Positions 29,659 to 38,913 of a stretch of DNA of 64,000 nucleotides are shown here, piece by piece. Each line of letters opens with the position of its first letter. Position 1 is the first letter of the stretch. This stretch comes from Bacteroidales bacterium. Its GTDB lineage: Bacteria > Bacteroidota > Bacteroidia > Bacteroidales > F082. The position numbers and the translations under genes were made by a program. Below the pieces are notes generated by a model, which saw nothing but the letters and a program-made list of their open reading frames with translations, had not been told where the DNA came from and did not search any database. The stretch spans positions 22,748 to 86,747 of the forward strand of contig JAEEQP010000011.1 in the NCBI GenBank assembly GCA_016285355.1. The letters run 5' to 3'.

Positions 29659-30831
29659 ATGAAATACATTCGTCATATCATCTCCGTCCTGGTCATTCTC
29701 CTCATCGCCGTCCTCGCCGCTGGTACCATCGTCGAGAAGCTGCACGGCTCGGAATACGCGCTTTCCCACATGTATGGTACATGGTGGTTCGTTGGCTTGT
29801 GGGCTTTGATGGCTGGCCTCCTAATCTATATGGCGGTGAAATGCCGTCTATGGAAACGAATGGCAGTTGGTGCACTGCATCTGTCCATCCTGCTCATCCT
29901 GCTTGGTGCCTTGCTCACCATGCTCACAGGTCAGCACGGCAGAATGAAACTAGAACCCAACCGCCCCAACAGCCACTTTTTTATCCAAGAAAAGGGTGAG
30001 ATAACGAAAGAAGCCCTACCTTTCAGCCTCACATTGGACCGTTTCGAGATTGAGACCTATCCCAATAGCAGCAAGCCGAAAGATTATGTGAGCTATCTGA
30101 GGCTCAACGACGGCGAAACCTCACAGGATGCCGTCATTTCAATGAACCACATCTTAAAACACAAACACTACCGTTTTTACCAAAGCGACTACGACGACAA
30201 AGGCAACTCCATCCTCGATGTCGCCCGCGACCCATGGGGCATCGGCGTGACTTATGCAGGCTATGCGCTGCTTTTCGTCGCTTTGGCAGCGATACTCATT
30301 GAGCAACGAAAAACTGTAAAGGTTGTTACCATCTCATGGGTGGCAGTGCTCATCGTATTAATGGTGGTGCTGCATATCCGTATGCTCACCCACACGCTTA
30401 TGCCTGTGTTGCGGTCGCCTTTGTTCAGCGTCCACATTTCGACCATTGTGACTGCATACGCCTTGCTGCTCGGCATTTTGGTGGTTGGTATCATCGCCCT
30501 CATCCGACCGAAAAACCTAGCCCGTATGGAGCGATTGAAAAACATCAGTACGGCCATGCTTTATCCCGCTGTGGCTTTGCTTGCGGCAGGCATCTTCATT
30601 GGAGCAATTTGGGCCAACATCTCTTGGGGCAACTACTGGTCGTGGGACCCGAAAGAGGTTTGGGCGCTCATCACCTTGCTTATCTATGCTGCACCACTAC
30701 ACGAAAAGCTTTGGAAATCGTTCCAGAAACCCCTATTTTTCCACATCTATGGCATCCTCGCTTTCTTGAGCGTCGTCATCACCTATTTCGGCGTCAATCT
30801 GATTTTGGGCGGGGTTCATGCGTATAATTGA
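29659..30831 (+). CDS. ccsA: CcsA-type cytochrome c biogenesis (heme handling) protein
   Basis: 390 aa from the ATG at 29659 (MKYIRHIISVLVIL); the longer frame would begin inside the -7 box. Part of System II cytochrome c maturation, which moves heme across the inner membrane and attaches it to apocytochrome c. The N-terminal third is ResB-like (two membrane helices and a periplasmic stretch with SYLRLNDGETSQDAVISMN). The rest is a CcsA domain with about seven helices and the tryptophan-rich heme motif WANISWGNYWSWDPKEVWALI. It is much shorter than the full ResB-CcsA fusions (about 800-1000 aa) and may be the compact nrfI-like form. Confidence 0.85.
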   Translation: MKYIRHIISVLVILLIAVLAAGTIVEKLHGSEYALSHMYGTWWFVGLWALMAGLLIYMAVKCRLWKRMAVGALHLSILLILLGALLTMLTGQHGRMKLEPNRPNSHFFIQEKGEITKEALPFSLTLDRFEIETYPNSSKPKDYVSYLRLNDGETSQDAVISMNHILKHKHYRFYQSDYDDKGNSILDVARDPWGIGVTYAGYALLFVALAAILIEQRKTVKVVTISWVAVLIVLMVVLHIRMLTHTLMPVLRSPLFSVHISTIVTAYALLLGILVVGIIALIRPKNLARMERLKNISTAMLYPAVALLAAGIFIGAIWANISWGNYWSWDPKEVWALITLLIYAAPLHEKLWKSFQKPLFFHIYGILAFLSVVITYFGVNLILGGVHAYN

Positions 30832-30892
30832 GAGAACCAGGCTGCTCACTACAATATTCTGATAACCCAAACCATGTCGTGAGCCATCGCGG

Positions 30893-32011
30893 TCATTCCA
30901 CAACAAACTTAGCCGTTTCAAGAAATCCTTCTCCCTTGATTTGCAAAAAATAGAGTCCCATTTCCAATGCTGCAACGGAAATGGTGCCGCAAGAGGAACC
31001 TTTGGTCACTTCCTGTCCCAATACATTGAAAACGGAATAATCCACTTGTTCGCAAGGAAGGTTCTTCAGATAAAGGACATCAGAAACGGGATTGGGATAA
31101 ACCTCAAGTGGCTGTTGGAGTGAGGATTCATGAACAGTCAAAGGCCCGGAGGAGGGAATGATGTTCAAGATAATGCCTTCTAACTTGGTCATTCCGTAAT
31201 AAAAATTGGGGTCGGGGATGTCGTACCAATTGTCTAAAGTACCGCCATAGCCAAAGTTGATGTGGAACTTGCCATCCTCTTCGCGATAGCCGTCGACAAC
31301 TACATTATGTCCGACCGTTCCTGCGGGATTCTCAACGGCCAAATGGGCAGGATAACCGGCTTGCAGATTGGAGATTAAGGTGGCGTACATCAAGGAATCG
31401 GGTTCACGAAACAGCAGGCAGTCCGTGAAACCAAATCGTTGGTAGGCCTCAAACGCCTGATCCACATAAAAGGTGCCGGAACCTTCCGAAGTATACACCT
31501 GTTTGAGGGCCGTGCCACAGGCAAAAACCACGGCAGCAGCCAACAAGTCAGGAAGCTCCTCGCCGCGCTCGAAAATGACATCGACGGAATCCAGCAACTC
31601 GTTCAACTCCGGAAATGCCGGAAACTTCAAAGTTGCCCAATCGTCGTCAATGACATAATTGCGGCCAGCATAATAATGGGTATAGTCGTCATTGTCGTCA
31701 AAGCGAGTGTCTTGTGTCGTTCGCAAATAGTTGATAATCTGACCCATGGCAACAGCAGGGCATCCGGCATAACTATACGCGTTGCCCATTACCGGGTCTC
31801 TTGGACAAAGCTGATTGTAAGGATAATCCTGTGTCCAGTGCGAACCAAGAAAACCATCCGCACGAAGCGACGGTGAGGCGGCTTCTGGGATTTCCACGGT
31901 TTTAAGTAGGGGACTTTGCGCCCAGCCATTTGAAGCGCCAAAACAAATCAACAAGGAAAGGACCATCGTCATTCCCGAAATACGCCAAGATGTTTGCTTA
32001 AACATTTTCAA
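30893..32011 (-). CDS. C10-family cysteine protease with T9SS sorting domain
   Basis: 372 aa. Streptopain-like protease: signal peptide (to about residue 31, GWAQS), catalytic Cys84 in YAGCPAVAMGQIINY, catalytic His235 in GHNVVVDGY and the NFGYGGTLDNWY segment. From about residue 300 there is a Por secretion-system type A C-terminal domain (VYPNPVSDVLYLKN...GLYFLQI), so the protein is expected to cross the outer membrane by T9SS. The usual long SpeB pro-domain is absent: only about 45 residues separate the signal peptide from the catalytic domain. Confidence 0.88.
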   Translation of the reverse strand: MKMFKQTSWRISGMTMVLSLLICFGASNGWAQSPLLKTVEIPEAASPSLRADGFLGSHWTQDYPYNQLCPRDPVMGNAYSYAGCPAVAMGQIINYLRTTQDTRFDDNDDYTHYYAGRNYVIDDDWATLKFPAFPELNELLDSVDVIFERGEELPDLLAAAVVFACGTALKQVYTSEGSGTFYVDQAFEAYQRFGFTDCLLFREPDSLMYATLISNLQAGYPAHLAVENPAGTVGHNVVVDGYREEDGKFHINFGYGGTLDNWYDIPDPNFYYGMTKLEGIILNIIPSSGPLTVHESSLQQPLEVYPNPVSDVLYLKNLPCEQVDYSVFNVLGQEVTKGSSCGTISVAALEMGLYFLQIKGEGFLETAKFVVE

Positions 32012-32072
32012 TTCAATTTATTGGTTCAACTTTTATTAATTCTACGCTGCAAAAGTACGACATTTTTCACCA

Positions 32073-33023
32073 CTATTCTGTACCATTTAGATGGACATTT
32101 TCACTCCCCAATCTGCCTTTAAGCCGCTGTCGGGCCTTAGTGACGGAGGCGGGCGAAATGCCCAAGAGAAGGGCTTGCTCGGTCACGGAAAACTGAAGGC
32201 GGGAGAGGATGAATAGGCGAATATCGCCCCTTGTGAGGTTGGGGTGTTCCTCCCTGAGGGATTCCGGGGTGAGGGAGAAACTGTTTCGGAGCACGCGTTC
32301 CATTTCGACCCATTCGCTGTCTTGAATGTATCGGGGATTGGCGTGAAGCTCTTGCAGCAGGTGGTTTTGACTTGCAAGGGCATGCATAAGGAGATAGGAA
32401 TTCACATCGCCTTCAGGTCCGGTACCTTTGGTGGGCATGAAAGATTCGCGCTCATCACCTCCAGCACGGATGACCATCAAAAAGGCCCGCACATTCTTTC
32501 CGATGATTTCGGATGCTTGGGAAATGCTCAGCGGAGCGTGGCCTTCCACGCAGGTATGGGCCAACCCAAGACCGACCAGAAGCAGCTGGTAATAAAGCAT
32601 TTCAGCATCTTTGCCATGAAGGTCGAAGGACTGGGCTATGGCAGCGAGTGACTCCTCCTTGAAGCCTATATGAGTGTCGATGTACTCCTCGAAAGATGCC
32701 GCCGAAGTCCTGCTTCCCATCACCAATTTAAAAAGCTCAGGTTCGTCCATCGCAAACCAAAGGAGGGCCATTCCGAAGCCTTTGAAGGGCGGATTCAAGG
32801 CAAATCCCGCGCCTATGCGTTCCTTAAACATATTGCGGGCTTGGGTTCGTACAACTTCCAAAACGCCTTCCATGGAGCCGTATGCAGAGAAAATCGGATT
32901 GACGCCGCATCCCAATGCCGAAGAGAGGCTTCGGGCGGTGAGCGCTGAGGCACCGCCTTTTCTTACCACATCCAAAGCGGCTGCAAGAATCTTGTCTTTT
33001 GTAATGCTTACTGGTCTTGCCAT
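32073..33023 (-). CDS. TetR-like regulator with an added C-terminal LuxR-type HTH
   Basis: 316 aa. Residues 1-55 are a TetR HTH (ITKDKILAAALDVVRKGG, then ALTARSLSSALGCGVNPIFSAY), and residues about 70-200 are a TetR-like ligand domain. An unusual extra C-terminal part follows (about 210-316) with LREEHPNLTRGDIRLFILSR then FSVTEQALLLGISPASVTKA, the HTH seen at the end of many Bacteroidetes TPR regulators. It is divergent from the CAT-like gene. TGTCCA words lie in its own -33 region and upstream of its neighbour, so autoregulation and local control are likely. Confidence 0.75.
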   Translation of the reverse strand: MARPVSITKDKILAAALDVVRKGGASALTARSLSSALGCGVNPIFSAYGSMEGVLEVVRTQARNMFKERIGAGFALNPPFKGFGMALLWFAMDEPELFKLVMGSRTSAASFEEYIDTHIGFKEESLAAIAQSFDLHGKDAEMLYYQLLLVGLGLAHTCVEGHAPLSISQASEIIGKNVRAFLMVIRAGGDERESFMPTKGTGPEGDVNSYLLMHALASQNHLLQELHANPRYIQDSEWVEMERVLRNSFSLTPESLREEHPNLTRGDIRLFILSRLQFSVTEQALLLGISPASVTKARQRLKGRLGSENVHLNGTE

Positions 33024-33053
33024 AATAAAACTATTGTTCCGTTATTGTACGCC

Positions 33054-33159
33054 GCAAAAGTAGGGAAAACACTTATATGTCCAGCTCAAATCGCTCTAAT
33101 GTCCACATTTTTGTCCATATCCAGTTTCCATTTCGGAACGGATAATACGCTAATTTTGC
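33054..33159. promoter_or_regulatory. Divergent promoters and TGTCCA operator (regulator / CAT-like gene)
   Basis: Minus: -7 TACTTTTGC at 33054-33062 for the regulator. Plus: -7 TAATTTTGC at 33151-33159 for the CAT-like gene. TGTCCA occurs at 33078, 33100 and 33112; the last two are 12 bases apart and 39 bases before the plus -7 box. The same layout recurs before the outer-membrane gene at 36418. Confidence 0.65.
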
Positions 33160-33187
33160 AGCCGATTTAATATGGACAAACAATAAA

Positions 33188-33850
33188 GTGAAGACAGAGA
33201 TTCAACCCGAAGAAAGCAGTCGTGCGGAAGCATTCCGTCTGTGGATGTCGTCGCCTATGCCGATGGTGACCTTGGTGAAGACGATGGATGTCGACAGATT
33301 GGTAAAAGTCAGCCGAAAGAGCGGCATCAAGTTTACCACGCTGATGTGTTGGTGCATCGGCAAGGCAGCGAGCCAAGTGGAGGAGTTTTTTACGCTTCCC
33401 GAAGGTGGACGACTGTTCCGCTACGACAAGCTCGCCATCAATGTCATCGTGCAAAACAGCAAGGGCGGTATCAACTCTTGCGACCTTCCTTTCACTGACG
33501 ACTTGCAGCAGTTCAATCGCAACTATCTGGAACTGACAGCGACGGTAGCAAACGAATGCAAAAGCACTTTCCTCGAAGACCACATGGTTATCGGCACCTC
33601 TGCCATGATACAAACGGAATTGGATTGCATCGTCAACCAATACACCGACCAGTTTTGCAATCCTATGGTGATGTGGGGTAAGTATCATAAATCCTTGTTT
33701 AAGTCTACTTTGCCCGTCAGCTTCCAATTCCATCATGTCCAGATGGATGGTGGACAAGGAGCACGCTTTTTGGATGAGTTACAAAGGAAAATCATCAACG
33801 CTTCAAGTCCTCAGCCACCCACAGCACCCATTCGTCTATGTTGTCGGTGA
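33188..33850 (+). CDS. CAT-like (chloramphenicol acetyltransferase family) acyltransferase
   Basis: About 220 aa, read from a GTG at 33188 because no in-frame ATG precedes the family's N-terminus (AEAFRLWMSSPMPMVTLVKTMDV). It keeps the HHxxxDG catalytic motif as HHVQMDGGQGARFL and the FTTLMCWCIGKAA, NPMVMWGKYH and LPVSFQFHHV segments of the trimeric CAT fold. The last 19 codons run into the 3' end of the convergent protease gene (a 56-base overlap) and do not look like a normal CAT tail. Resistance to chloramphenicol is not certain: many members act on other acceptors. Confidence 0.78.
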   Translation: MKTEIQPEESSRAEAFRLWMSSPMPMVTLVKTMDVDRLVKVSRKSGIKFTTLMCWCIGKAASQVEEFFTLPEGGRLFRYDKLAINVIVQNSKGGINSCDLPFTDDLQQFNRNYLELTATVANECKSTFLEDHMVIGTSAMIQTELDCIVNQYTDQFCNPMVMWGKYHKSLFKSTLPVSFQFHHVQMDGGQGARFLDELQRKIINASSPQPPTAPIRLCCR

Positions 33851-35039
33851 GCGTCGTGGCGTAAGGCAAAGGAATGATGATGTCTGGAGCAATGCCCGGT
33901 GTGCCGGAAAAATCGTGGTCGTAGAAATAGGATTCTACCGTTGTGGGGTATTGAAATTCAATTTTGCTCTTTGGTAAAGACCCCAAATTGACATCGCCCG
34001 TTTGATTGGCGCCAGCGGTCTTCCCGACACCATATACTTTGGCGCGGTCGCTATAATTTTTGACGAACTCTACAAGACTTTCTGCTGAACTGGCAGTCCA
34101 CCCATCTATCAAAACCGCAGCCCGATGGATACGCATTGTTGGCTGAAAACCTAAATCACCCTCTTTCTCTGCTCTTTTTATGAATTCTTTTTCCAATTTT
34201 TTGAGCTCTTTTACATACATCCGAATCAAAAGCTTCTGAACAAATGCAGATTTTGGATACATTTCCAAAACATATTCATAAAATTGTATGTTCTCAGGCG
34301 TGTTACGAAACCAAATTCTACTGGGTTTGCCGGGATGGTCATATAGTGCAAGGTAATAATTCTTCCATACCCTATCATCGCCACCCTCATTACCACGAAT
34401 ATCAATAATCAGATTCTCGCAATCAGAATCCAAAAATTGCTGGAAAGCATCATCTGTTTGTTTCTCAAAACTTTGAAGGCATGAAGGGACACGAATGAGC
34501 CATGTGCAGGAATCCACCTTGCAAGAAACAGCCTTGGGCGCATACTCGATGATTTCAGTGTCTTGGGGAAAATCTGTCTTTATGGCTTCACGGAAAGTCT
34601 TCGTAGATACCCGGAAATGTGTGTCAAATTGGCTACAGAACCATAAAGCATAGTCACTGGCTGCTTTCTCTATGCCGACCTCTCCTTGGCTTATCTGTTG
34701 CCTAAGCTGTTTCCTCATGGCCCTGTATTCTTGCTCGTAACCTTTCTCCATGATGGCACTGAAGGGAGCATAGTTCATTTCCACAAAGCTGACAAGATAA
34801 TCGTAGTCCTCCAAGTTCCGCCTTATGCTGTCGGGCATTTCCATATTAGTAGTGAGGACTATGTTGTCAAGCTCATCCGCAGTTGTAGTAAGGGTAATGA
34901 AGTTAGGCTCATTCTCGGTGGCCATGTCATCCCTAATACTTTGGGTAACATAGGCGAACAGTCCAACGACAATGATAACGACAATGATAATGATGAGGAC
35001 GAGTAGTGAGATGAAGATGATTTTGATTGCCTTTTTCAT
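33795..35039 (-). CDS. S41-family (tail-specific/C-terminal processing) protease-like protein, copy 2
   Basis: 414 aa from the ATG at 35039 (MKKAIKIIFISLLVLIIII), with one N-terminal membrane anchor. S41 marks: LIIDIRGNEGG and the nucleophile region DGWTASSAESLVEF, followed by GKTAGANQTGDVN. No PDZ domain is obvious. It is a tandem paralogue of the next gene upstream; their C-terminal DNA (33799-33870 and 35086-35160) is nearly identical. It has a longer N-terminal linker (residues about 25-70) than its sister and overlaps the CAT-like gene tail to tail. Confidence 0.72.
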   Translation of the reverse strand: MKKAIKIIFISLLVLIIIIVVIIVVGLFAYVTQSIRDDMATENEPNFITLTTTADELDNIVLTTNMEMPDSIRRNLEDYDYLVSFVEMNYAPFSAIMEKGYEQEYRAMRKQLRQQISQGEVGIEKAASDYALWFCSQFDTHFRVSTKTFREAIKTDFPQDTEIIEYAPKAVSCKVDSCTWLIRVPSCLQSFEKQTDDAFQQFLDSDCENLIIDIRGNEGGDDRVWKNYYLALYDHPGKPSRIWFRNTPENIQFYEYVLEMYPKSAFVQKLLIRMYVKELKKLEKEFIKRAEKEGDLGFQPTMRIHRAAVLIDGWTASSAESLVEFVKNYSDRAKVYGVGKTAGANQTGDVNLGSLPKSKIEFQYPTTVESYFYDHDFSGTPGIAPDIIIPLPYATTLTDNIDEWVLWVAEDLKR

Positions 35040-35082
35040 AGTTGATTCTATTTGTTTGTGTTTTGTACTTATGTCTTCCACA

Positions 35083-36162
35083 TCACCGCTTCAAGTCCTC
35101 AGCCACCCACAGCACCCATTCGTCTATGTTGTCGGTGAGCGTCGTGGCGTATGGCAAAGGAATGATGATGTCTGGAGCGATGCCCAATGCACTGGAAAAA
35201 TCGTTATCATAGAAATCGGTGGTTACAGTTGTGGCATATTGAAATCCAATTTTGCTATTGGGTAAGACCACATAATGGCAATTGCCCGATTGATTGGCAC
35301 CAAAAGTGTTCCCTATGCCATATACCTTAGCGCGGTCGCTATATTCCTTAACAAATGTTACAAGACTTTCCGCTGCACTGGCAGTATTCCAATCTATCAA
35401 GACTGCAGCTCGATGGATAAGCGTCGATGGCTGAAGCCCCAGATCTCCCTCTCTTTCATGCCATTTTTCGAATTCCTTTTTTGATGTCTGGCATCTTTCT
35501 ACAAACTCCCGAACGTTTTTAGATTCCAACATGTAGTCCCAATGGTGCAGGTTCTCAGGCGTGTTGCGAAACCAATGAATACAAGGTTTGCTTGGATGGT
35601 CGTATAATGCAAGGTAATAACTATTCCATACGCCATCTGAACCTCCTATATTACCACGAAGATCAATAATCAGATTCTCGCAATCAGACTTCAAGAATTG
35701 CCAAAAAGCATCGCTTGTCCATTTTTCGAGACTTGGATCACATGAAGGGACACGGATAAGCCATGTGCAGGAATCCACTTGGCAAGAAACAGCCTTGGGC
35801 GCATACTCGGCGATTTCGATGTCTTTGGGAGAAAGCAATGTATTAGATGCCTCATGGAAAGCCATTGTATTAATCATGATATGTCTGTCAAATCGGCTAT
35901 AGAACCAGAGGACATAGTCGATGGCTGCTTTCTCTATGTCGGCCTCTCCTTGTTTTACTTGTTGTCTAAGTTGTTTCTTCATGGATTTGTATTCTCGCTC
36001 GTAGCCTTTCTCCATGATGGCTGTAAAGGGAGCATAGTTTTGTTCCGTGAAACTGACAAGATAATCGTAGTCCTCCAAGTTTTGCCTTATACTGTCGGGC
36101 ACAGCCACAATAGTGGTGAGGGTAAAGAGGACGAGCAGTGTAGTGATGATGGTCTTTTTCAT
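35083..36162 (-). CDS. S41-family protease-like protein, copy 1
   Basis: 359 aa from the ATG at 36162 (MKKTIITTLLVLFTLTTIVA), with a signal peptide. It shows the same marks as its paralogue (LIIDLRGNIGGSDG, the Ser region DWNTASAAESLVTF, GNTFGANQSGNC). A -7 box TAACTTTGC lies at 36201-36209 on the minus strand, and the downstream copy follows after 43 bases, so the two form an operon. The duplication, with near-identical 3' ends, looks recent or subject to gene conversion. Confidence 0.72.
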   Translation of the reverse strand: MKKTIITTLLVLFTLTTIVAVPDSIRQNLEDYDYLVSFTEQNYAPFTAIMEKGYEREYKSMKKQLRQQVKQGEADIEKAAIDYVLWFYSRFDRHIMINTMAFHEASNTLLSPKDIEIAEYAPKAVSCQVDSCTWLIRVPSCDPSLEKWTSDAFWQFLKSDCENLIIDLRGNIGGSDGVWNSYYLALYDHPSKPCIHWFRNTPENLHHWDYMLESKNVREFVERCQTSKKEFEKWHEREGDLGLQPSTLIHRAAVLIDWNTASAAESLVTFVKEYSDRAKVYGIGNTFGANQSGNCHYVVLPNSKIGFQYATTVTTDFYDNDFSSALGIAPDIIIPLPYATTLTDNIDEWVLWVAEDLKR

Positions 36163-36200
36163 TGTTAATTCAATTTGTTTGTCTGTTCTGTGAATTGTCG

Positions 36201-36209
36201 GCAAAGTTA
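36201..36209 (-). promoter_or_regulatory. -7 box TAACTTTGC of the S41 pair
   Basis: Minus-strand TAACTTTGC 39 bases upstream of the ATG at 36162. Confidence 0.5.
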
Positions 36210-36334
36210 TAAAGTATTTTTCGAAAATACAAAAAACGCCTATTATGGAGCAAACGTTCCGTTTCGGATTATTTGCTGTATTGAACAAATTATAGCCTAT
36301 TGTGAGATTCTTGAAGCAGGAGTACATGCCACAA

Positions 36335-36394
36335 TGTCCATCTTTTTGTCCATCTCTCTTTTTCATTTCGGAACAGATATTACACTAATTTTGC
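36335..36394 (+). promoter_or_regulatory. Promoter/operator homologous to that of the CAT-like gene
   Basis: TGTCCA at 36335 and 36347 (12 apart), CATTTCGGAAC in the middle and -7 TAATTTTGC at 36386-36394. The second TGTCCA is exactly 39 bases before the -7 box, as at 33112/33151. About 60 of 75 bases match the region before 33188. Confidence 0.7.
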
Positions 36395-36417
36395 ATCCGA
36401 ATTAATATGATATTTTT

Positions 36418-38763
36418 ATGAAAAAATTGAGATTTCCTTTTCTTATCGCCGGACTGCTGATGACGGTTTCGGCACTTGCACAAAACCAAAACTTGGTCGG
36501 GCGCGTCACCGACGAAAATGACGAGGCGATGCCTTTCGTGAATGTGATGCTGCTCTCACTGCCTGATTCAACTTTCGTACAGGGAACGGTGACCGACGAA
36601 CAAGGCACATTTAACTTACCGACTGACAAAAGAGAAGGACTGCTGAAAGTGTCATTTGTGGGCTATCAAACCCAATACGCAAAAGCAACGAATGGCTTGA
36701 CCATTCAAATGACAATGGATTCACAAATGCTGGGCGAGGTGGTCGTAAAAAGCCAGTTGCCCCAGACGAGGCTGACGGGTAACTCCATGATTACCACCAT
36801 ACAAGGCTCAGTGCTTGAAGATTCAGGGACGGCGCAGGAGATGCTGACCAAAGTGCCCGGAATGACAGGCAGCGAGGACGGCCTTGAGGTGTTGGGCAAA
36901 GGCTCACCCATCGTCTATATCAACGGACGACTGATGCGCGACGACACCGAGTTGCGTCGCCTGCGCAGCGAGGACATCCGCGATGTGGAGGTCATCAACA
37001 ACCCGGGGGCGCAATATGATGCCACGGTAAGGGCGGTGGTCCGCATCCGCACAAAGAAGCAACAAGGTGATGGCCTCAGCCTTGATTTGAACCTTATCGA
37101 TGACCAAGACTTGCGCTACGGCTTCAATACGCCACGCGGAAAGCTCGGCATGAACTACCGAAAAAATGGCGTCGATGTGTTTGGCTCGGTGTATTACAGC
37201 CGATTGAACTATCATCAATACAGCACCTTGGAGGAAATCGCCAACACCACCAAAGTGTTCCGCCAAACCGGTCCCTACACCATGACTTGGAAGAACAACC
37301 AATTGGTCTATACCGCTGGTGCCAATTGGCAAATCTCCGACAACCATTCCGTGGGTGTCCGCGCCGACCTGACCCATTTTCTCGGCGGCGAGAATAAGGT
37401 CATTTACGATGAGGATGTCTATGAAAACGGCGTGTTCCTCGACCATCTCTACAGCGAGCAGACCAGCAAGGAGACCAAGCCCCTCGGTCTCCTCACCAAC
37501 GCCTATTACAACGGAACCGTCGGCAAATTCGGCATCGATTTCAACTTCGATTACCTCAATACCGCGACCAACACCGACCGCGAGAATGTGGAGCAGAGCT
37601 TGATTCAGGACGACTTTGTCAGGAGCAAGTCGGGGGCGGAGAGCCAACTTTATGCCTCCAAGTTGGTGCTTTCCTATCCCCTTTGGAAAGGAACCATTGA
37701 GGCGGGCACGGAGATGACTTTTGCCAAACGTCACAATACCTATTGGATTGACAAACAAACCATTGCCAATACCGATGCCGACATTAGAGAAGACAACATC
37801 GCGGCTTTCGCGGAATACGCTTGCGACTTCGGGAAATGGGGACAGGCCAGTGTGGGATTGCGTTACGAGCACACGCTCTTGGACTATAGAGATGTGACCA
37901 ACGATGACTTCCTGTATCGCCCGCAGGACGAGTTCTTCCCGACAGCCTCTTATTCCGTCGCCTTGGGTAAGGTAGAGATGGGCCTCTCGTATGGTATCAA
38001 GACCAACCGCCCAAGTTTCTTCGCGATGAACGATGCCGTCACTTACATTAGCCGTTATTCCATGCAGGCGGGCAACTCGCAGCTGCTCAACGAACGCCTC
38101 CACGACCTCACGCTGAATGTTGCCTACAAATGGCTTTCGTTTTCAGCTTCTTATGGCAAGTGCAAGCACCCCATCACGCAGTGGGCCTACCTCACTGATG
38201 GCGATGCCGCGCTCATCAAGCATATCAACCTTGACAAGCCCATCAACACCATCGGTGCCTACATTTCAGCGACACCAAGGGCAGGCATCTGGTCGCTCAA
38301 CGCCACCGCAGGTGTAGAAAAACAAGACCTCTGGCTCGACCTCGAAGACATTCACGCTCCCGAAGGCATTCGCAGGGTTTATTTCGACAAGCCTGTCTTT
38401 ACCTTCAACGCCTTCAACACTTTCAGTTTCAAGCACGACTGGAAGGTTGACATCAACTTCATGTTCCGCTCGCACGGCCATCAGTTGAATTTCTACAATG
38501 ATTACTTCTATACCAACCTTGGCGTTGTCGTGCAGAAGAGTTTCCTGAACAAGTCGCTGACCGTCCGTGCAGCGGTTTTAGACATCTTGCAGCGCAGCTG
38601 TGTGAACGAGTACAGCGACATGGGCTACTACCAAATCCAGCAGAACAACCGCTTCTCGACGCACAAGTTTCAAGTCTCGGTGTATTATCGCCTGAACTCG
38701 ACGCGCAGCAAATACAAAGGCACGGGCGCTGGCAAGGATGCCCAGGAAAGAATGAAGTCGTAA
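36418..38763 (+). CDS. Outer-membrane beta-barrel protein (OMP_b-brl_3 family) with CarboxypepD_reg-like domain
   Basis: 781 aa. Signal peptide (MKKLRFPFLIAGLLMTVSALA), then a CarboxypepD_reg-like Ig fold (NLVGRVTDENDEAMPFVNVML...VSFVGYQTQ). A plug-like segment follows (SVLEDSGTAQEMLTKVPGM...VYINGRLM), then a C-terminal barrel of about 550 residues. Such proteins resemble TonB-dependent receptors but lack a clear TonB box; substrate unknown. The promoter is shared in sequence with the CAT-like gene, suggesting co-regulation by the TetR-like protein at 32073. Confidence 0.85.
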   Translation: MKKLRFPFLIAGLLMTVSALAQNQNLVGRVTDENDEAMPFVNVMLLSLPDSTFVQGTVTDEQGTFNLPTDKREGLLKVSFVGYQTQYAKATNGLTIQMTMDSQMLGEVVVKSQLPQTRLTGNSMITTIQGSVLEDSGTAQEMLTKVPGMTGSEDGLEVLGKGSPIVYINGRLMRDDTELRRLRSEDIRDVEVINNPGAQYDATVRAVVRIRTKKQQGDGLSLDLNLIDDQDLRYGFNTPRGKLGMNYRKNGVDVFGSVYYSRLNYHQYSTLEEIANTTKVFRQTGPYTMTWKNNQLVYTAGANWQISDNHSVGVRADLTHFLGGENKVIYDEDVYENGVFLDHLYSEQTSKETKPLGLLTNAYYNGTVGKFGIDFNFDYLNTATNTDRENVEQSLIQDDFVRSKSGAESQLYASKLVLSYPLWKGTIEAGTEMTFAKRHNTYWIDKQTIANTDADIREDNIAAFAEYACDFGKWGQASVGLRYEHTLLDYRDVTNDDFLYRPQDEFFPTASYSVALGKVEMGLSYGIKTNRPSFFAMNDAVTYISRYSMQAGNSQLLNERLHDLTLNVAYKWLSFSASYGKCKHPITQWAYLTDGDAALIKHINLDKPINTIGAYISATPRAGIWSLNATAGVEKQDLWLDLEDIHAPEGIRRVYFDKPVFTFNAFNTFSFKHDWKVDINFMFRSHGHQLNFYNDYFYTNLGVVVQKSFLNKSLTVRAAVLDILQRSCVNEYSDMGYYQIQQNNRFSTHKFQVSVYYRLNSTRSKYKGTGAGKDAQERMKS

Positions 38764-38814
38764 GTGGATGAGCAAGTTTAGTTTACATAAAAGACTTGAG
38801 ACTTCGAGACGCGG

Positions 38815-38865
38815 GACGCGAGACATAAACTTCGTCCCGTGTCCCGTAGTCCCATGTCTCGTGTC
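38815..38865. repeat. Inverted/word repeat between genes
   Basis: GACGCGAGACAT (38815-38826) faces ATGTCTCGTGTC (38854-38865), with repeated GTCCC words between them. It has no T run. It is a short-word repeat patch, possibly a structured 3' end of the barrel gene transcript. Confidence 0.45.
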
Positions 38866-38913
38866 AATTCAATATGCAGTTTAAATGTGAATAGTTATTT
38901 AACAGATAAAACA

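Noticed and set aside
36904..38103. 399-aa minus-strand frame
   Set aside because: It is antisense to the outer-membrane barrel gene, whose signal peptide, domains and promoter are all on the plus strand.
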